Shown: piece by piece, positions 6,602-7,263 of the stretch
Numbering within the stretch: the stretch's first letter is position 1
Layout of the letters: the number at the start of each line of letters is the position of its first letter
Origin: Bacillota bacterium
GTDB taxonomy: Bacteria; Bacillota; Bacilli; Alicyclobacillales; Alicyclobacillaceae
Reading direction: 5' to 3'
Length of the DNA: 7,263 bases
Assembly (NCBI GenBank): GCA_021820805.1
Contig: JAKADF010000155.1
Coordinates: 1 to 7,263, forward strand
Translations under genes and position numbers: made by a program
Notes under the pieces: generated by a model
Database searches by the model: none
The model's input: the letters and a program-made list of their open reading frames with translations, nothing else
Told to the model about the DNA's origin: nothing

Positions 6602-6633
6602 AATAAGCTCCTGCTGTATGCAAGGGGCTTATT
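6602..6633 (+). terminator. Stem-loop terminator after dacF
   Basis: AATAAGCTCCT (6602-6612) pairs with AGGGGCTTATT (6623-6633) in an 11-bp stem with one G-T pair. Two further GC pairs (6613-6614 with 6620-6621) close a 5-base loop. On the + strand the tail is only moderately T-rich (TTTGTTGTG). On the minus strand the hairpin is followed by a T-rich stretch (6601 back to about 6588), so it may work in both directions between the two convergent genes. It begins 14 bases after the dacF stop. Confidence 0.72.
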
Positions 6634-6699
6634 TGTTGTGCAATTTGTAAAGGCATATTTTTGATTAATTTGTTTAACAATGTCGATTGAAGGGATTAA

Positions 6700-6777
6700 T
6701 GATAGAAAAATCGAGAATTTTATTATTCAGTGGGAAATACCTTTCCACTTAAACCACAATTCTCTAAGAAGCTATCA
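6700..6777 (-). terminator. Triple-nested inverted repeat at the 3' end of the TPR gene, possible terminator
   Basis: Three inverted repeats are nested around one centre: TGATAG/CTATCA (6700-6705 with 6772-6777), GAGAATT/AATTCTC (6713-6719 with 6758-6764) and AGTGG-AAA/TTTCCACT (6729-6737 with 6742-6749, one bulged G). The spacers are nearly symmetric: 7 and 7 bases outside, 9 and 8 inside. Read on the minus strand, the inner hairpin is followed by an A/T-rich stretch, which fits a weak terminator for the TPR gene. The outer right arm lies in that gene's last codons. The tail is not a clean U-run, so the terminator reading is tentative; the symmetry itself is directly seen. Confidence 0.45.
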
Positions 6778-7263
6778 CCTGTTTTGCAAATGCGAGTGAT
6801 GCAGATAAAGCGTCCACACTTCTTCCGAGGCCTACTAAGCACTCGCGTTTGATTCTATTGTATTCGGCTAATAAAACGGAATCTGTTGTCATTAACTCTT
6901 CAGGACAAGCCTTAAGTTCATCTAGTCCTTCTTTAAAAGAATGATTGATGGTATAAGCACGAGCACGTAATAATCTCATTTCACATGTTAGTTTTAGATT
7001 TTCATTGTAAGTATCAATAGCATTTTTCGCATCTTTCAGTGCTATATCCATTTGTCCTAAATCAAGATAGGTATAAGCGAGTTCTGCATAAGCGTTAGCT
7101 ATGCGAGCTTTGTCCGAATTAAAGTTACGCGACCGTATACAAGAAGATAATAGTTCAATCGCCTCTTGATGACGACCTGCATTACGTAAAATGCCAGCCT
7201 GATTGATATGGCATTTGTTCACTCCAAATACGTTATGCATTTCTTGATACGAGTCTATTGCCA
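6764..7263 (-). CDS. TPR-repeat protein, C-terminal part (5' end beyond window)
   Basis: The reading frame stays open to the right window edge: the codons before the Met at 7240 read AIDSYQE and continue the repeat pattern. That Met is therefore probably internal, and the true start lies outside. The 165 visible residues are helical tetratricopeptide-like repeats. The clearest unit is AYAELAYTYLDLGQMDIALKDAKNAIDTY, with degenerate units around HINQAGILRNAGRHQEAIELLSS, MRLLRARAYTINHSFKEGLDELK and YNRIKRECLVGLGRSVDALSASL. TPRs are protein- or peptide-binding scaffolds. In Firmicutes such C-terminal TPR arrays often belong to Rap, PlcR/Rgg-type or related helix-turn-helix regulators, but the N-terminal domain that would decide this is not visible. 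No specific function is assigned. The gene converges on dacF across a 175-base gap. Confidence 0.72.
   Translation of the reverse strand, partial: AIDSYQEMHNVFGVNKCHINQAGILRNAGRHQEAIELLSSCIRSRNFNSDKARIANAYAELAYTYLDLGQMDIALKDAKNAIDTYNENLKLTCEMRLLRARAYTINHSFKEGLDELKACPEELMTTDSVLLAEYNRIKRECLVGLGRSVDALSASLAFAKQVIAS

Noticed and set aside
6670..6682. Near-palindrome TTGTTTAACAA in the convergent gap.
   Set aside because: It is short, A/T-rich and imperfect, so it is expected by chance in this composition.

Overview
This window looks like part of a chromosome from a low-to-moderate GC, endospore-forming Firmicute (order Bacillales in the broad sense). The evidence is gene content and order: a NudF-type Nudix hydrolase, a YqxK/EndoQ-like PHP protein, SpoIIM, a small membrane protein, XerD, phosphopentomutase (DeoB/Drm) and a DacF-like carboxypeptidase, all on the + strand. 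This is a variant of the Bacillus subtilis spoIIM-xerD-drm-dacF neighbourhood. The ribosome binding sites are strong, GGAGG- or AAGGGG-like, and GTG starts are frequent. Genus cannot be fixed from the sequence alone. An Alicyclobacillus-like lineage is a guess, based on the RNHCP gene and the rearranged neighbourhood.

Layout. Positions 1-462 hold the 3' part of an ADP-ribose pyrophosphatase gene whose first codons lie off the left edge. It is tightly coupled to an endonuclease Q homologue (469-1635). A 111-base gap follows, holding a long imperfect hairpin inside a second inverted repeat and a candidate sporulation (sigma-E-like) promoter. After it come spoIIM (1747-2397), a Cys-rich RNHCP-domain protein (2417-2752) and a small single-span membrane protein resembling YqzK/DUF4227 (2774-3019), all closely spaced. 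After another ~109-base gap come xerD (3129-4013), deoB (4072-5265) and dacF (5332-6588), with 58- and 66-base gaps. A stem-loop at 6602-6633 closes this run. From the right edge a convergent gene (6764-7263, minus strand) encodes the C-terminal part of a TPR protein. The 175-base convergent gap also holds a triple-nested inverted repeat.

How the genes fit together. Two themes can be seen. One is nucleotide and genome housekeeping: ADP-ribose hydrolysis, repair of deaminated or abasic DNA, chromosome-dimer resolution, and pentose-phosphate salvage. The other is sporulation: SpoIIM in mother-cell engulfment and DacF in sporulation-associated peptidoglycan maturation. I see no mobile element, CRISPR array, tRNA or rRNA. 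Nothing here is a clearly new system. The points most worth a second look are the structured spoIIM leader with a possible pairing to its own ribosome binding site, the RNHCP gene in the spoIIM-xerD interval, the loss of a purine nucleoside phosphorylase gene between deoB and dacF, and the separation of dacF from any spoIIA operon.
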